NCBI GenBank assembly: GCA_041395525.1
Contig: JAWLAH010000005.1
Span: 62,001 to 126,000, forward strand
Direction: 5' to 3'
Source: CADEED01 sp020442965
Lineage (GTDB): Bacteria > Pseudomonadota > Gammaproteobacteria > Steroidobacterales > Steroidobacteraceae
DNA: 64,000 nucleotides
In this document: piece by piece, positions 17,923-28,200 of the stretch
Numbering within the stretch: the first letter of the stretch is position 1
Layout of the letters: the number at the start of each line of letters is the position of its first letter
Position numbers and translations under genes: made by a program
Notes under the pieces: generated by a model
The model's input: the letters and a program-made list of their open reading frames with translations, nothing else
The model's database searches: none
Told to the model about the DNA's origin: nothing

Positions 17923-18591
17923 ATGATTACCGTCCATCACCTCAATAACTCCCGCTCGCAGCGCGTATTGTGGCTGCTCGAAGAACTGGCGGTCCCGTAC
18001 GAAGTGCAGCGCTACCAGCGCGACGCAACGACCATGCTGGCACCAGCCGAGCTGCGGGCGGTTCATCCACTGGGGAAATCGCCGGTGGTCACCGATGCGA
18101 CGACTACCGTCGCCGAATCCGGCGCGATTGTCGAGTACCTGCTGGAGCGCTACGACCACGGCCAGTTGTTACCCCGCTCCGGCTCACCCGAACGCCTTCG
18201 CTATACCTACTGGCTGCACTTCGCCGAAGGCTCAGCGATGACTCCGCTGCTGCTCAAGCTGATATTCGATCGCATCGAGTCGAGTCCGATGCCCTTTTTC
18301 GCCAAGCCGATCGCGCGCGGCATAGCAGCCAAGATCAAGGGCTCGTTCATCGAGCCCAACATCGCTCGTCAGCTTGCCTACATGGAGCAGGAGCTCACGA
18401 CACGAGCCTGGTTTGCCGGTGACGCATTTTCTGCGGCGGATATCCAGATGAGCTTTCCGCTGGAAGTTGCGCGCGGCCGCGGCGGACTCGATGCACGCTA
18501 CCCCAAATTGTCGCAGTTCCTGCAGCAGATTCATGCCCGACCCGCCTACCGCAGGGCGCTGGAACGCGGTGGCGAGTACTCGCTATCCTAA
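17923..18591 (+). CDS. Glutathione S-transferase
   Basis: A 222-residue cytosolic GST. The thioredoxin-like N-terminal domain carries the Ser-type active site region (HLNNSRSQRVLWLLEEL), the cis-Pro segment LGKSPVV and the gamma-glutamyl-binding motif AESGAIVEYLLERY. The all-helical C-terminal domain includes FAGDAFSAADIQMSFPLE, the N-capping box. GSTs join glutathione to electrophiles or reduce peroxides; the substrate is unknown. No strong ribosome site is visible before the ATG at 17923. Confidence 0.9.
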   Translation: MITVHHLNNSRSQRVLWLLEELAVPYEVQRYQRDATTMLAPAELRAVHPLGKSPVVTDATTTVAESGAIVEYLLERYDHGQLLPRSGSPERLRYTYWLHFAEGSAMTPLLLKLIFDRIESSPMPFFAKPIARGIAAKIKGSFIEPNIARQLAYMEQELTTRAWFAGDAFSAADIQMSFPLEVARGRGGLDARYPKLSQFLQQIHARPAYRRALERGGEYSLS

Positions 18592-18593
18592 GA

Positions 18594-18607
18594 TCGCCGT
18601 CAGGCGA
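18594..18607 (+). terminator. Candidate terminator after the GST gene
   Basis: TCGCC-GTCA-GGCGA forms a 5-base stem with a 4-base loop, followed by CATTTT, starting three bases after the GST stop. Stem and T-run are both modest. Confidence 0.3.
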
Positions 18608-18743
18608 CATTTTGCACAGCCTATCTAACACCTCTGGAGACGTGCCTTCCTACCAGTCGCGATTGTCGGTAGGGTGATGCAGTCGACGGTTTCGCTGCTG
18701 CCGGAGTCTGTAGCATACCGCTTTCCTACGCGCAGCCTTATCC

Positions 18744-21700
18744 ATGACCAAATCGTGTGCGCGCCGCCGGAGCGGCGTCATTGTTGTGCCTTTGGCAATT
18801 CTCTGCCAACTGTTGCTCGCGGGCGGCGCGGATGCGCCGGCGGCTGACTTGCGAATTGTGCGGCCGGTACCCTATGGCCTCAACGCGGCCAGCGTCACGC
18901 TGGTGCCAGATGGCCGCATCCTCGTCTATAGCGGCGACACCGCGACAATCTGGAGCCCGGCCGAGCGCCGCTGGCAACCGGTGCCGCAGCCAGCCGGCAA
19001 CCAGCAACGCTACCAACACACTGCAAGCCTGTTAGGGAATGGCGATGTCGTGTTGCTCGGCGGCGCCGCGGCCGACAGCCGTGCCTATGGACTGCAAACG
19101 GCCTTGTCATCGAATCTCACCTGGCAGAGCGGCCGGAATCTGTGGCTGGCGGGACCGAGTCTGCTCGAGCCGCGCATTGGACATACGGCCACCGTTTTGC
19201 CGTCGGACGAATTGTTAGTCGTGGGTGGGTCGGTCAGCATCGATCGCGGCAAACCCACGGTCCCGATGCTGGCTTCCGTCGAACTGCTCAGCGACAAGTC
19301 CTCACGCCGCACCGCACCGCTCAGTGTGGCGCGGGCCAATCATACTGCGAGCTTGCTCGCCGACGGCCGCGTCTTGATTGCCGGCGGGACCGGCAGCGAC
19401 GGCCGTGCTCTGGCTGCGGTCGAGATCTACGACCCCGCGAGCGGACGCTGGCAACAGGGTCCGGCGTTGCTGACCGCGCGTAGTGATCACACGGCAACGG
19501 TCTTGGGAGATGGTTCTGTCTTGATCGTCGGTGGTCGCGACATCGAAGGTCACGCTCTGCGATCGACAGAGCTGTTGAACCGGGATGCAACCCGTTGGCA
19601 CGCGGCGGGGAATCTGGATCAAGCCCGCTATCAGCATGTTGCCAGTCAGTTGCCGAACGGCCAGGTACTGATCACGGGCGGAGTCGGGGACCGCGAAATA
19701 CCCGCGCTCGAACTTGAGGTGCGCACCACGGCGGGTGCGTGGCAGCCGGCAGGCCGCTCGTTTCGGCCATTGCGTTCGCACCAGGCCATCGTGCTACCGA
19801 TTGGCCGTGTACTGCTGTTCACTTACGACTCGACCGCACAGAATACTATTCTGGCATGGATACCGGATCGGCCCGAGCGGCAACGACAGGACCTGCCTGC
19901 CAACGGCACGATCGTCAGCCTTGACGATGGTCGATTCCTGTTGATTGGCGGCGCGCGACGCGGCGTGTCGTCCGCCGAAGCGAGCCTCTACGATCCTGCC
20001 GACGATCGCTGGTTTGCCGCGCGGTCTATGCATTGGCCGCGCAACAGCGTCCGTGCGCTGCGTCTTGCGGATCGGCGAGTCTTGGCGGTTGGCGCGGTCG
20101 ATGACACAAGCAGGGATCGTGATCGGCCGGATTCACGGAATACGCCTACCTACCCGGCGGAAGTGTGGGATCCCAAGACCGGTCGATGGTCGGAGTCCGC
20201 GGCGCTCACCTTCGCTGCCAACAGCTTTGCCGATCTCGCCCTGCTCGCCGATGGCCACGTCTGGGTCGGGGGAATCGACAGCACGAGTTTCTATGGTGAT
20301 GTCATTGGTCGCTACCGGATCTGGGACCCGGTGACCGACGCCGTGAGCGCTGTGCGCGAGATCGTGCGTCCGACCCCGGCCGGCGTCGCGATGCGGCTGC
20401 ACGACGGCCGCGTCCTGTACGCCGGGGGCGTTGTCGATCGAGCTGCGGCAGGTGGCAGCAGACGACTCGAACAGTGGAGCCCGGGGACCGCAACGTGGCA
20501 CCGCGTCGACGACGCACCAGTGCCGTTGCCTGGTCTCAGGTTTCGCGTCCTGAGCGACGACCGGCTGATCGCGTGGCAGCCGTCGACCGGCGGCGACGAC
20601 GCTGCCGGCGAGATACAAGTCTGGCGAGACGAGCGCGGCTGGACGACCCTGCCTGCGCCCACGGCCTTGCGGGACAACGAATCGGTGGAGTTCGCGGCAC
20701 TTTCGGACGGCGATATCTTGTTAGTGATCGCGGGCCGCGATAGCTGGGTATGGAGCTCGCGCACGCCGGACTGGGTACGCATCGCGCATGACGGACCTTG
20801 GTCATCGTTGCAGTCGATCGGATTCGACGCTATGCACAACCCGCTCGCGTTCCGCGGCGCATCCGTTGACGGTGGTTCATCCTCGGTATTGGCTGTGAGC
20901 GTGCTCAATCGCCAGATGGCTCGCTGGGAGCCGCGGCTGGCTGGCTATGTCCCGCGGGAATACCCGTCCATGACGCTGTTACCAGCGGGACAGGTGTTAG
21001 TGGCCGGCGGCGGCAATGGTGTGGTGCAGTTATATGATGCCGCACACAACCAATGGCGCCACGACACGTATCTGCCCGCGCCGCTTTTCGCACCGCAAAG
21101 CACCCTCCTCGCCGATGGCCGCGTCATGTTAGTCGGGTTCACAGATCGCGACCAACGCACCTTGCAATGCTATCTGCGTGACGCCGACCATCGCTGGCGG
21201 GACTGCGAGCAGTTCAGTCTCGATCCTGGCGAGAGCTCCCGCAGCGTCCTGCTGCGCCGTCATGGCGAGAATCAGGCACTGCTCGTCTACGGCAAGCAGC
21301 GCGCCATGCTCTGGGAGGCACGTTCCGGTTGGACTTCAGCTGCTCTGCGTGCTCCGCAAGACGAGAGCTTGCCGCCGGCCGGCGAGCAAGGGACAACTTA
21401 TCTGAACGATATCGTCGATGTCTGGAACGCCAGTGCACGTCAGTGGGAAGATGCGTCCGACGCGCTGTTCGTCAACACACTGCGCCGGCCAGTGGCTCGT
21501 GGTGAGGGCGGCGCCTTCCTCAGTTTGATGCAGGGCGGCCGAATCGTTAGTTGGGATCCCGGCACGCATCTGTTGCAGGGCATCAGCTTACAGGCGGCAC
21601 CAATCGATACAGAATTGAACGCTCTCGTGCAGACACGAGCCAATTGCGTGCTGGCCTGGAACTCCGACTCGCGGCGCGATTATGACGCGTACCTCGGCAA

Positions 21701-22445
21701 TGCTGTGCCGACGGTCTTTGCGGGCGACCTCACCCAGAAAGTCTGGAGTGCAGCGGACGACCTTTTTTTGGAGCCCATTCGCACCACGGCAATCCAGCTT
21801 CCGGACGGCAGCGTGCTCTTTGCTGGGCGCAGCGGCAGCGGCGACCGAAGTGGTGATGGCGTGCAGCGGCTGCGCGCCGATTGCTCCACGGTCACCGCCA
21901 TCGACGCTCCCGGCGAACTCTATTTGCCGGTGAGCAGCAAACCGTCGCGCCCCGCAGTGAGTGCCAGTGCGCCCTTCTCAACACCTCAATCGCCTGAACT
22001 AACGATTCTGGCGCGCATGCGGTCGACTACCGCCGACACCTTGCGTGAGCTGCGCGTACATCCAGTGGCGAAATTTCTGTGCGGCTTGCTGCTGCTGCTT
22101 GTCGTGCGTCGCTTCGCGCGCCGCTGGACGACCTATATCGTCGACGAGCTGGGCCATAACCCCTGGCGCCGCTTCGATCTTGGCCTCGCCGTCGCCGGTT
22201 TGGTCGCACTGTTAGCCGCGATACCACTACCTTGGCCGCGTACACAGGCATTGCTGGCGTTGGTGGCGGCGGTGACATTGTTCATACCGTTGTGGCGCTT
22301 GTTCGAGAATGCCGACGGGCGGCGAGCCAAAATCACAATCGGCCTGCCGTATGTTGCGGGGACCGCCATGGCAGCGCTCGGCGCCGGGACGGCACTGCTC
22401 GAAATTCTCACGCGAGGCTGGCACTTTTTGACGGACTATCAATGA
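18744..22445 (+). CDS. Giant Kelch-repeat membrane protein
   Basis: This is a 1233-residue protein with a signal peptide (about residues 1-33), a long extracytoplasmic part built from Kelch repeats, and a C-terminal membrane part. Repeats recur from residue 40 to about 900 with the pattern D/NGRVLIAGG...VEIYDPASGRWQQGP; clear examples are HTASLLADGRVLIAGG and HTATVLGDGSVLIVGG. They would fold into one or two beta propellers. The last about 125 residues hold three or four hydrophobic helices (from KFLCGLLLLLVV onward). The next gene starts inside its stop (ATGA). Kelch propellers bind glycans or proteins; the tail-anchored design in a bacterium is unusual and the function unknown. Confidence 0.8.
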   Translation: MTKSCARRRSGVIVVPLAILCQLLLAGGADAPAADLRIVRPVPYGLNAASVTLVPDGRILVYSGDTATIWSPAERRWQPVPQPAGNQQRYQHTASLLGNGDVVLLGGAAADSRAYGLQTALSSNLTWQSGRNLWLAGPSLLEPRIGHTATVLPSDELLVVGGSVSIDRGKPTVPMLASVELLSDKSSRRTAPLSVARANHTASLLADGRVLIAGGTGSDGRALAAVEIYDPASGRWQQGPALLTARSDHTATVLGDGSVLIVGGRDIEGHALRSTELLNRDATRWHAAGNLDQARYQHVASQLPNGQVLITGGVGDREIPALELEVRTTAGAWQPAGRSFRPLRSHQAIVLPIGRVLLFTYDSTAQNTILAWIPDRPERQRQDLPANGTIVSLDDGRFLLIGGARRGVSSAEASLYDPADDRWFAARSMHWPRNSVRALRLADRRVLAVGAVDDTSRDRDRPDSRNTPTYPAEVWDPKTGRWSESAALTFAANSFADLALLADGHVWVGGIDSTSFYGDVIGRYRIWDPVTDAVSAVREIVRPTPAGVAMRLHDGRVLYAGGVVDRAAAGGSRRLEQWSPGTATWHRVDDAPVPLPGLRFRVLSDDRLIAWQPSTGGDDAAGEIQVWRDERGWTTLPAPTALRDNESVEFAALSDGDILLVIAGRDSWVWSSRTPDWVRIAHDGPWSSLQSIGFDAMHNPLAFRGASVDGGSSSVLAVSVLNRQMARWEPRLAGYVPREYPSMTLLPAGQVLVAGGGNGVVQLYDAAHNQWRHDTYLPAPLFAPQSTLLADGRVMLVGFTDRDQRTLQCYLRDADHRWRDCEQFSLDPGESSRSVLLRRHGENQALLVYGKQRAMLWEARSGWTSAALRAPQDESLPPAGEQGTTYLNDIVDVWNASARQWEDASDALFVNTLRRPVARGEGGAFLSLMQGGRIVSWDPGTHLLQGISLQAAPIDTELNALVQTRANCVLAWNSDSRRDYDAYLGNAVPTVFAGDLTQKVWSAADDLFLEPIRTTAIQLPDGSVLFAGRSGSGDRSGDGVQRLRADCSTVTAIDAPGELYLPVSSKPSRPAVSASAPFSTPQSPELTILARMRSTTADTLRELRVHPVAKFLCGLLLLLVVRRFARRWTTYIVDELGHNPWRRFDLGLAVAGLVALLAAIPLPWPRTQALLALVAAVTLFIPLWRLFENADGRRAKITIGLPYVAGTAMAALGAGTALLEILTRGWHFLTDYQ

Positions 22446-23095
22446 AGGGCACTATGTTGCAGAGCACTACACCAAAATCCGATCACGCACTGGTCCTTGC
22501 GATGCTTTGCGTCGCCTTATCCGCCTGCTCACAACAGCTCACCGAGCGGAGCGTCAGCAAATTTATCGATGCGGCCGACCAGGATTTCCTGGACGGCAAT
22601 GCGGCCGCGCTGTGCGTCAAGCGCGGCAAGGATTTCTTGCTCACTGCGAGCAATTTCGATCTCACTCGCGACAAGATCGTCGCTGACCTCGCAGCAGCCG
22701 AGGCCGTCGCAGCAGAACGGGAGGCTGCCGGCGAACGCGTCTCCGCGGAGATCCAGACCGTCACCCGGCAGAGCTTGTGTCTGGATAGCCTGTTAGATGC
22801 CCGTACTTACCGCAAGGCCACGTTACAGCGTGGCAAGCTCGACATTCGTATCGATCCAGATGGGCAGCGTGCAGTCGTACTCGCACACTACACCGTGCGA
22901 CAGCCGGTCGTCGGGCAACGCGACAGCTCCCTTAGTATGAGGGACGTCGTCGAACATCAAATCGCTACCCGACAGACTGAGTCTGATGACGAATCCGTGC
23001 TCATTATAGATGGTGACGGCGACATCGTTTTTGCGTCGACCAAGGCGCAGAGCCGCTCCTTTTTGATACCGAGTCAGCGCGATGCGCGCTTGTGA
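22442..23095 (+). CDS. Hypothetical lipoprotein, Kelch operon
   Basis: This 217-residue lipoprotein has a lipobox LSAC near residue 28. The mature part begins with a helix (RSVSKFIDAADQDFLDGNAA) and contains an Ala/Glu-rich helix (AAAEAVAAEREAAGERVSAE), then beta strands ending in DDESVLIIDGDGDIVFASTK. The layout recalls small periplasmic NTF2-like or DUF4878-type domains, but I do not recognise the family. It is coupled to the Kelch gene by ATGA and followed 12 bases later by another lipoprotein gene. Confidence 0.7.
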   Translation: MKGTMLQSTTPKSDHALVLAMLCVALSACSQQLTERSVSKFIDAADQDFLDGNAAALCVKRGKDFLLTASNFDLTRDKIVADLAAAEAVAAEREAAGERVSAEIQTVTRQSLCLDSLLDARTYRKATLQRGKLDIRIDPDGQRAVVLAHYTVRQPVVGQRDSSLSMRDVVEHQIATRQTESDDESVLIIDGDGDIVFASTKAQSRSFLIPSQRDARL

Positions 23096-23107
23096 TGAGA
23101 CTACCAA

Positions 23108-23761
23108 ATGACCCAACCTAAGGTACTTACGTCGATTGCGACGCTCTTGCTGGCAGCGCTGCTGGGCGCGTGTGGTGCGGAGCCTGATCAGCTACGGCGC
23201 GTGCGCTCCTTCGAGGTGTCGAGCTGCAATTCTGAGCTGACTACGGACCCGTTGGACACCGAGGCCGCCATACAATTTCGGATGCAGCTGACCGAAAAAT
23301 ACTTTGTTCGTGACCGAGACGTTCTGATCGTGGCGAATCACGAGACTGCTGCTGCAGCCAGTGGCGTGCGGCAATACCGCGGTCCGTTCTACACCTACCT
23401 GCATCCGCGCAAGTTGACCGATGAGGATCATGCCAGGCAGATCGACTGGGCCGGCATGGTATTCCTGCATGCGGAGGGCGTGCGCTCGCGGATCAACGGT
23501 AGCAATTTTGGCGAATGGCAGCGCGTGCGCACCCGCAATTTCACCGATCAGACGCGCGCTTCCGACGGACTGACGCGCTGGGTCTGCCTCAAGAACGCCG
23601 AGATCGCCTGGGCGGAGGTGACGCACGAGCAAGGCATCTGGCGCGTCAAGCCACTGGCTATCAGCGTGTACGAGACCGTGGACGAGTTGCAGCGACTGTT
23701 GCCACTGCCAACGCCGCGGCAGATTTCGGGCAACGAGCCGGTTAGCCCGAAAATCCCCTAG
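23108..23761 (+). CDS. Hypothetical lipoprotein, Kelch operon
   Basis: A 217-residue lipoprotein with lipobox LLGAC at about residue 22. The mature domain has mixed alpha/beta character with RMQLTEKYFVRDRDVLIV and an aromatic-rich stretch QYRGPFYTYLHPRKL. It is not obviously related to the preceding lipoprotein beyond size and position. The spacing of 12 bases argues for one operon of Kelch protein plus two lipoproteins. Family unknown. Confidence 0.65.
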   Translation: MTQPKVLTSIATLLLAALLGACGAEPDQLRRVRSFEVSSCNSELTTDPLDTEAAIQFRMQLTEKYFVRDRDVLIVANHETAAAASGVRQYRGPFYTYLHPRKLTDEDHARQIDWAGMVFLHAEGVRSRINGSNFGEWQRVRTRNFTDQTRASDGLTRWVCLKNAEIAWAEVTHEQGIWRVKPLAISVYETVDELQRLLPLPTPRQISGNEPVSPKIP

Positions 23762-23811
23762 CTACGCGTAGCCGCTGCGATGCGCGACTAATTCTGCGCA
23801 CTGTGCTTGCA

Positions 23812-23851
23812 TACCTTGTAGAAAGCTGCTACCTTTACACTACAAGGTAGC
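23812..23851 (+). promoter_or_regulatory. PadR operator/promoter region
   Basis: TACCTTGTAG (23812-23821) and CTACAAGGTA (23840-23849) form a perfect 10-base inverted repeat. A nested pair, GCTACCTT (23828) and AAGGTAGC (23844), shares the right arm. This lies 16 bases before the padR start, so it is the probable autoregulatory operator. TTGCAT at 23807 and TACCTT at 23830 with 17 bases between them could be the promoter, overlapped by the repeats. Confidence 0.55.
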
Positions 23852-23866
23852 TTTTCAAGACTGAGT

Positions 23867-24190
23867 ATGAGCATACGGGAAAAATTTCTGCCCATCCGCA
23901 AAGGCCTGCTGGAGTTCGTACTCCTTAATGTAGTAGCCGGCGAGAAACTGTATGTGGCGGAAATGCTGCAGCGACTGGCGGACACGGACTTCGCCACGCA
24001 GGAAGGCACGCTCTACCCGCTCTTGAGCCGGATGCGTCGCGAGAAGCTGGTCGACTACGAGTGGCAAGAATCGGAATCCGGTCCGCCGCGCAAGTACTAC
24101 AAGTTGACGGTGACAGGTCAGCGGACCCTGCAGGAGTTGCAGGACTACTGGCAACAGATCAATACCACGATAACTGAACTGGGGAGCTAA
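23867..24190 (+). CDS. PadR family transcriptional regulator
   Basis: A 107-residue repressor-type winged-helix protein. The PadR pattern is complete: KGLLEFVLLNVVAG, EMLQRLADTDFATQEGTLYP, LLSRMRREKLVDYEW, then GPPRKYYKLTVTGQRTLQE and a C-terminal dimerisation helix. It precedes the PspC-domain gene by two bases, a pairing seen in many proteobacteria where PadR controls an envelope-stress membrane protein. The upstream nested palindromes suggest autoregulation. Confidence 0.92.
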   Translation: MSIREKFLPIRKGLLEFVLLNVVAGEKLYVAEMLQRLADTDFATQEGTLYPLLSRMRREKLVDYEWQESESGPPRKYYKLTVTGQRTLQELQDYWQQINTTITELGS

Positions 24191-24192
24191 GC

Positions 24193-25272
24193 ATGCTCAA
24201 AGTTGTTACAGCCAATCTCAACGGCAATGCCTATCAGGTCGACGAAGTCGGCTTCGAGGCGCTGCACGCCTACCTGGAAGCCGCACGTGCGAACCTGTCG
24301 CATAACCCCGATTGCGCCGAGATCCTGACGGATCTCGAGCAAGCCATCGGTGACAAGTGCGACACGTTCCTCGGTCAGCACAAGAACGTGGTGTCTGCCC
24401 ATGAGATGGCTCAGATTCTGAAAGAGATGGGCCCCGTGGAAAGTGCTCCCGATCCCGTCGCTCGCGATGGCGGTGAGAGCGCCGATTCGGCCGCTGCAGC
24501 CCCAAGCGCACAGCAGACGCCACCCGCCCCGATCCGACGACTGTTCCGGTTGCCAGACAAAGGCATGCTGGGCGGCGTGTGCGCCGGCTTTGCGGCGTAC
24601 TTCAACGTGGACGTGGTCTGGGTGCGACTGCTGTTTGTACTGCTCACCTTCCTGACCGGTGTCTGGTTCTTCGCGTGGCTCGTCATGCTGTTCGTGATGC
24701 CACGCGCGCAAACGCCAGAAGATGTGGCACTGGCGCACGGTGCGCCGTTCAATGCACAGGATGTCATCAACCGCGCAAAAAAAAAGTATGACGAATACAG
24801 CGTCGCCGCAGCCAACGCCTGGCACCATCGGCGAGTCCGGCACGAGCGCGCAGTAAAAAGGCCGCGCGGCCAGGTAAGCTATGGTGCGCAGGTCCTGGCT
24901 GGCATCAGTTTGCCAGTCTTGTCCACCCTGTCGGCCGCCCTCCTCGTCCTCTTTGTCGCGCTGCTCCTGTTACTAACAAGTAGCAGCTCTGTGATCGGCT
25001 GGATTCCTGGGACCTGGGTGCCGCTGTGGCTCGCTCTCGCACTGCTGGTCGTGGCGTATCTCGTCGTTGCGGCACCGATAGGTATCGTGCGGCGCGCCTC
25101 CCGCCGCTACGCCAATGGCGGCAGCCAGTTCGGCTGGCCGAGCGCGCTCGACGCGCTCTTGTGGCTCGCGCTGGTCGGCGTATTCAGCTGGGCCGTATAT
25201 CAGTTCATACCGGGTGTCAGTGACGCCGTGGCAGATCTGTTCGGCGGAGCGACGCACACGTGGTTTGTCTGA
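24193..25272 (+). CDS. PspC-domain inner-membrane protein
   Basis: This 359-residue protein has an N-terminal cytoplasmic helical part (residues 1-80) and a Pro/Ala linker. The PspC domain follows (about residues 112-175) with RRLFRLPDKGMLGGVCAGFAAYFN and the membrane helix VRLLFVLLTFLTGVWFFAWL. Three more hydrophobic segments lie near residues 237-262, 275-300 and 320-340. PspC domains belong to the phage-shock envelope-stress response. A GGGGAG site inside the padR end supports the ATG at 24193. It converges tightly on the CHAT gene. Confidence 0.88.
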   Translation: MLKVVTANLNGNAYQVDEVGFEALHAYLEAARANLSHNPDCAEILTDLEQAIGDKCDTFLGQHKNVVSAHEMAQILKEMGPVESAPDPVARDGGESADSAAAAPSAQQTPPAPIRRLFRLPDKGMLGGVCAGFAAYFNVDVVWVRLLFVLLTFLTGVWFFAWLVMLFVMPRAQTPEDVALAHGAPFNAQDVINRAKKKYDEYSVAAANAWHHRRVRHERAVKRPRGQVSYGAQVLAGISLPVLSTLSAALLVLFVALLLLLTSSSSVIGWIPGTWVPLWLALALLVVAYLVVAAPIGIVRRASRRYANGGSQFGWPSALDALLWLALVGVFSWAVYQFIPGVSDAVADLFGGATHTWFV

Positions 25273-25299
25273 TCGGGCAATTCAACGCCGACTGCCCGA
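25273..25299. terminator. Candidate bidirectional terminator
   Basis: TCGGGCA (25273-25279) and TGCCCGA (25293-25299) are 7-base arms around a 13-base loop. They lie between the convergent PspC and CHAT genes and overlap the last codons of the latter. No T-run supports rho-independent action. Confidence 0.3.
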
Positions 25300-28200
25300 C
25301 ACGATGAACCCGGCCCAGTAGTAGGGGTGCGAATAGTCATGCGATGGAGCCGCGCTGCCGTCGAGTAACGAGCGCTGCGCGGCCTGAAGCGCGACAGCGA
25401 CATCATCAGCCTTGCTGGCGAAGTCCGTATACATACTGCGCATCAGTAGCGCGGTGCTTTCGTCTTCGACACGCCAGAGGCTGGCGATCACGCGCTGCGC
25501 ACCTTTGCGTAGCACGATCGCGTTGAGCCCCTCGACTTCCCGGCCATCGTCGAGTACCGCGCCGCCCATACCGGTTTGACAGCCCGACAGCGTGGCGAGG
25601 CCGATGCCGGTAAAGTCGAGCGCGTTGATATGATCGAGCGTCAAGTGACTGCCGTCCCCCAATACCAGGTACGACCGCATTGCATTGCCGGGACGCAGGC
25701 TGAAATGCGTCCCGATGTGCAGCACGGAGAAGTGTGCCGGCGAGCTCAGCAGATCGACCAGGCGCTGTTCCGTGAAGGCGGCGTCGGCGTACCCTTCTCC
25801 GGCGAGTGCGCCGTTGCCCGTGGCAGTTGTCGCGCACGCGGCGCTGCGTGCCGATAGCCCCGCGATCGGGCCACGGATCACCGAGCAAAGTTCATCGGCC
25901 ACGGCCGGCAGCGCCTGGTAGCCGGCAATTGCCCGCGTCAGTCCCAGGCCGCGCACTGTTGGGGGCGACCGCACACTCGACTCGGTGTTGCGTTGTCGGT
26001 CGACGCTGTACAGTTCCAGCGCATACTTTTCCACCAGATAGTGTTCGCCGTCGCTGAGCGCTGCAAAGGGCAGATAGCGCAATGCGTCGTCCGGCCAGAG
26101 CACGAGCAATTTGGCGCCGGCTCGACGGGCCGCCACATCGAGCGGGCGTACGAACTCGTCATACAGTCGACGCGACATGACGGAAACATCCCGCCGAGCA
26201 GCGATCGCATCCAGATAGAGCCCGATGTCTTGCCGCAGCGCTGCCAGGTCGATCGTCGATTCGTGTACCGACTGGCCTTGGCTGGTCGCGATGATAATCT
26301 TCAGTTGCGATTTCGTTAGTAGGTACACACCCAGAGCGGCGTCCGGGCCATAGCGTCGCAAATCGCGCGACAGCCGTTCTGCGCTCACCAGTCTGGCTGT
26401 CGCAGTCCGCGGGTAAGCCTGCGATTGATCGCGGACGAACTCGCGTATTCGCAGTGCGCGCCCCGATTGGGCGTCCGCCTGGCCAATCAACAGCTGACCA
26501 TAGTTGCGGCGCTCCGCCGGCGTCAGTCGGTCGGATTCCGCGAGCCGTGCGAAGCGGTCAAGCTCGCTGCCAACCGTTGCATCAGCTCGCAGCACGTTGG
26601 TATAGGTTGACCACAAGTCATGTTCGGCCGGAGTGAGCAGTACATTGCTCGCGCCGGTCCCATCATTCGCGTCGCGTAGTGCGAAATCGTACAGCTCCTC
26701 GGCCTTGAGCAGATCGAGGACCTGCAAAGCCTCGTCAATGCGGCCCGCTTGCATCAGCCAATCCGACACGGTGCGATAGGTAGCCACCTTGTCTAACAGG
26801 AAGCTCTGTTCCAGACGGCTTTCCTCGCCACGAAACCAGGTCCGCAGCTGCTCGATCTGCAGGAGAGACTGCTTGCCAAACAGAATGGCGAGCGATCTCT
26901 CACCGCGCTGGTTCAAGAGCTGCGCCATCCGGAATTGCGCTTGCCAGGTGGGCGCCGGCGTGCCGAGCGATTCCGCGGCGGCCAGTGCGCGAACCGCCAG
27001 GTCGTAGGCACCCGCGCTGTCCTGATTGAGCTCGGCGCGTCGGCTCGCATTTTCGTAGACGGCATAGCGCAAGCCAGGATCAGCCGTTCGCATGGCGCGC
27101 AGCATGCGATCCGCTTCGTCGCAGCCAGGTGTCCTGTGCGGGCGCGCACGCAATTCCACCGCGCATAGTTCATTTGCGACCCTGAGCAGCGTTGGATGAC
27201 CTGCCGGGAGTCGCGATGCAAACAAGTCGTGCGCCTGGCCGAGCAGCTCCTGCGCGCTGGCGTCATCGTCGTCGGGGATTGCGCGGGCACGCGCCAGCAG
27301 CGTCGCCGCACGTTCCATCGACAAGGTCGCGTCATCGCCAGCTATCGTGAGAGCCATGGCGAAGCTTGCATCCGCCTGCGCGCGCTCGCCGACCGCCGCA
27401 TAGGCATTTCCCAACCCGCGATAGTGCTGCACCAATATCTGCTTCTGCACGTCGTCGCGATGGGTCATGACGATCGAGTCGGCGCGCTGATAGTAAGTCA
27501 GCGCCGGTGGCAGTTCCCCAAGCGCCAGATGTACACCGGCCAGGGTGTCTAGTACCTTCACCAGCGTCGGGGCTTCGGGCCCAAGCTCCGTCTCGGCGAC
27601 TTCGAGCGCACTGGTCGCAAACGGCAGGGCCTCCCGTGGCTTGCCGCGCGAATTCAGCAGGTTCGTTAGTTGCGTCAGTGCAGCGAGATGATGACGTTGC
27701 AATGGGCCATTGTTCGACTCAGCGATCTCGACCGCACGGCGCAACGTCGCTTCCGCACGGTCGAACTCGTCCAATTGCTCCAGCGCACGACCGAGCAGCA
27801 CGTGCGCTGGAACAAGCTGCGCCGGACCGTAAGGCAGCTGCTGCTCGATCTCGAGCAGCCGTTCGGCATGCGCACGCGCCTCACCATATTTCTCCTCGAG
27901 CATCGAAATGTTGGCAAGTGCATTCTCAATCGCGGCGGCCGCTTCGCTCGCAGTCTCGCGATTCTCACTGAGTATGGTTTGCGCTCGTTCGAGTGACGCG
28001 CGAGCAGCCGCGAAATCGCGTTGGCTAAGCTCAACCTGTGACAGACCTACCAACACCTTCTGCAGCTCAATCTGCTTCTCTCCGGGCACTACCTCACGAA
28101 TACCAAGAGCCGCCGCCCATTCGGCACGCGATTCGGCCAGCCGGCCCTGGCGAAAGAACATCCATCCGCCAGCGACGTGCAACTCCGCGATCTCGGGGGC

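Noticed and set aside
19031..22215. Frequent GTTAG words and TTA leucine codons followed by G in a GC-rich gene
   Set aside because: TTA also occurs before CCA, TAT and CAG in the same gene, and the overall count is below a random expectation; a k-mer test would be needed to claim a motif.
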